Positions 63,538-64,000 of a stretch of DNA of 64,000 bases are shown here, in pieces. The position numbers and the translations under genes were made by a program. The stretch is from NCBI RefSeq assembly GCF_016765795.1, contig NZ_JAESVP010000003.1, positions 372,001 through 436,000 on the forward strand. The letters run 5' to 3'. Each line of letters opens with the position of its first letter. Within the stretch, counting starts at the first letter, position 1. The notes under the pieces are model-generated. The model saw nothing but the letters and a program-made list of their open reading frames with translations. It had not been told where the DNA came from and did no database searches. This stretch comes from Fuscibacter oryzae. Lineage in GTDB: Bacteria; Pseudomonadota; Alphaproteobacteria; Rhodobacterales; Rhodobacteraceae.

Positions 63538-64000
63538 ATGATCACCGCCGAAATATCTGCCGACCGCCCGCTGAACCGCGCGTTGATTGTGGATGATCAT
63601 CCGCTGTTTTGCGACGCGCTGTCGATGACGCTGCGGGTGGTTGCCGGGATCACGCAGGTCGAAACCGCCAGCCGTCTGGATGAGGCGCTGGTCCGGCTGG
63701 ACCGCGCGCCCGCGCCCGACCTTGTGGTGCTGGATCTGAACCTGCCCGATGTTGATGGCTTGGACGGTCTGGTGCGGTTGCGGCTGGCAGCCCCGCTGGT
63801 GCCGGTGCTGGTGGTCTCGTCGCTGGATGATGCGCGGGTGATCGGGGCGGCGCTGCGGGCCGGTGCGATGGGGTTCGTGCCGAAACACGCGCACCGCGAC
63901 GTCTATCTGGCGGCAATCGAGGCGGTGCGCGCCTCTCGCCGCTTTTTGCCCGAGGGCTATGCGCCAGAAGCGGCGGGGCCCAGCGAGGGCGAAGAGGTTG
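63538..64000 (+). CDS. Response regulator, NarL/FixJ type, truncated by the window end
   Basis: Reads from ATG 63538 (AAGGA upstream) to the window end without a stop, 154 residues seen. A receiver domain: acidic pocket ALIVDDHPLF (D19, D20), phosphoacceptor D66 in VVLDLNLPDVDG, conserved Ser at about 94 in VLVVSSLDD, and Lys 116 in GFVPKH. The DDHP start is typical of NarL/FixJ regulators with a LuxR-type helix-turn-helix, which would lie beyond 64000. It diverges from the lytic transglycosylase gene. Its kinase is not in view. Confidence 0.85.
   Translation, partial: MITAEISADRPLNRALIVDDHPLFCDALSMTLRVVAGITQVETASRLDEALVRLDRAPAPDLVVLDLNLPDVDGLDGLVRLRLAAPLVPVLVVSSLDDARVIGAALRAGAMGFVPKHAHRDVYLAAIEAVRASRRFLPEGYAPEAAGPSEGEEV

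Overview
The window is high-GC chromosomal DNA from an alphaproteobacterium, almost certainly a member of the Rhodobacteraceae (Rhodobacterales). The grounds are gene order and family content: lptF-lptG-lptD-surA-pdxA-rsmA, a CckA-type hybrid kinase, a DUF4167 protein, prfA-prmC and a glgP-glgB-glgC-glgA-glgX-pgm glycogen operon, plus strongly G/C-ending codons. Species cannot be fixed from sequence reading alone.

Layout. (1) 1-2380 is accessory DNA: the 3' end of a truncated gene, three unrecognised small genes, a YHYH/excalibur secreted protein and AT-rich perfect palindromes. It abuts the 3' end of a tRNA-Gln, which suggests the end of an integrated element. (2) 2384-8411 holds a BaiN/YhiN-like flavoprotein, a RidA protein, a CHAP-domain hydrolase facing a putative PD-(D/E)XK nuclease, a structured low-GC intergenic stretch with a 45-residue membrane peptide, tRNA-Gly(CCC) and a VWA-domain protein. 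(3) 8412-10240 is a fasciclin - anti-sigma - ECF sigma cluster. (4) 10321-21681 is mostly housekeeping: glucokinase, a TehA/SLAC1-type transporter, a GATase, guaB, an ExoD protein, an SDR joined to rsmB, cckA, a sulfotransferase-like protein and recA. (5) 21803-32266 holds alaS, small DUF genes, a class II GATase, an aminotransferase and agmatinase (polyamine/amine metabolism), a zinc metallopeptidase, prfA and prmC. (6) 32456-40842 holds the DUF4167 gene and the outer-membrane biogenesis operon lptF-lptG-lptD-surA-pdxA-rsmA. (7) 40989-46111 holds pepA-holC, a desaturase, MarC, a membrane-anchored retropepsin-like protease, a TfoX C-terminal-domain protein and a tiny Gln-rich protein. (8) 46271-49378 is a copper module: copZ, copA and a CueR-type regulator. 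copZ and copA diverge from two promoters with the 19-bp spacers expected for MerR-family activation. (9) 49382-61228 holds an NsrR-like Rrf2 regulator with an FNR-type box and then the full glycogen operon. (10) 61383-64000 holds a pyrrolysine-free MttB-family protein, a lytic transglycosylase lipoprotein and a truncated NarL/FixJ-type response regulator.

How parts work together. In the glycogen operon GlgC makes ADP-glucose, GlgA polymerises it, GlgB branches the polymer, GlgP and GlgX degrade it, and Pgm links glucose-1-P and glucose-6-P. LptD/LptF/LptG carry LPS to the surface, while SurA chaperones outer-membrane proteins, including LptD. CueR senses cytoplasmic Cu(I) and switches on CopA (export) and CopZ (chaperone). 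PrmC methylates the GGQ motif of the release factor encoded just upstream.

No CRISPR array, insertion sequence, rRNA gene or complete prophage was seen. The least explained items are the accessory end at 1-2380, the nuclease-like gene at 4925-5830, the structured intergenic stretch at 6043-6248 with its small peptide gene, the 41-residue Gln-rich gene, and an intergenic repeat seen twice in the glycogen region.
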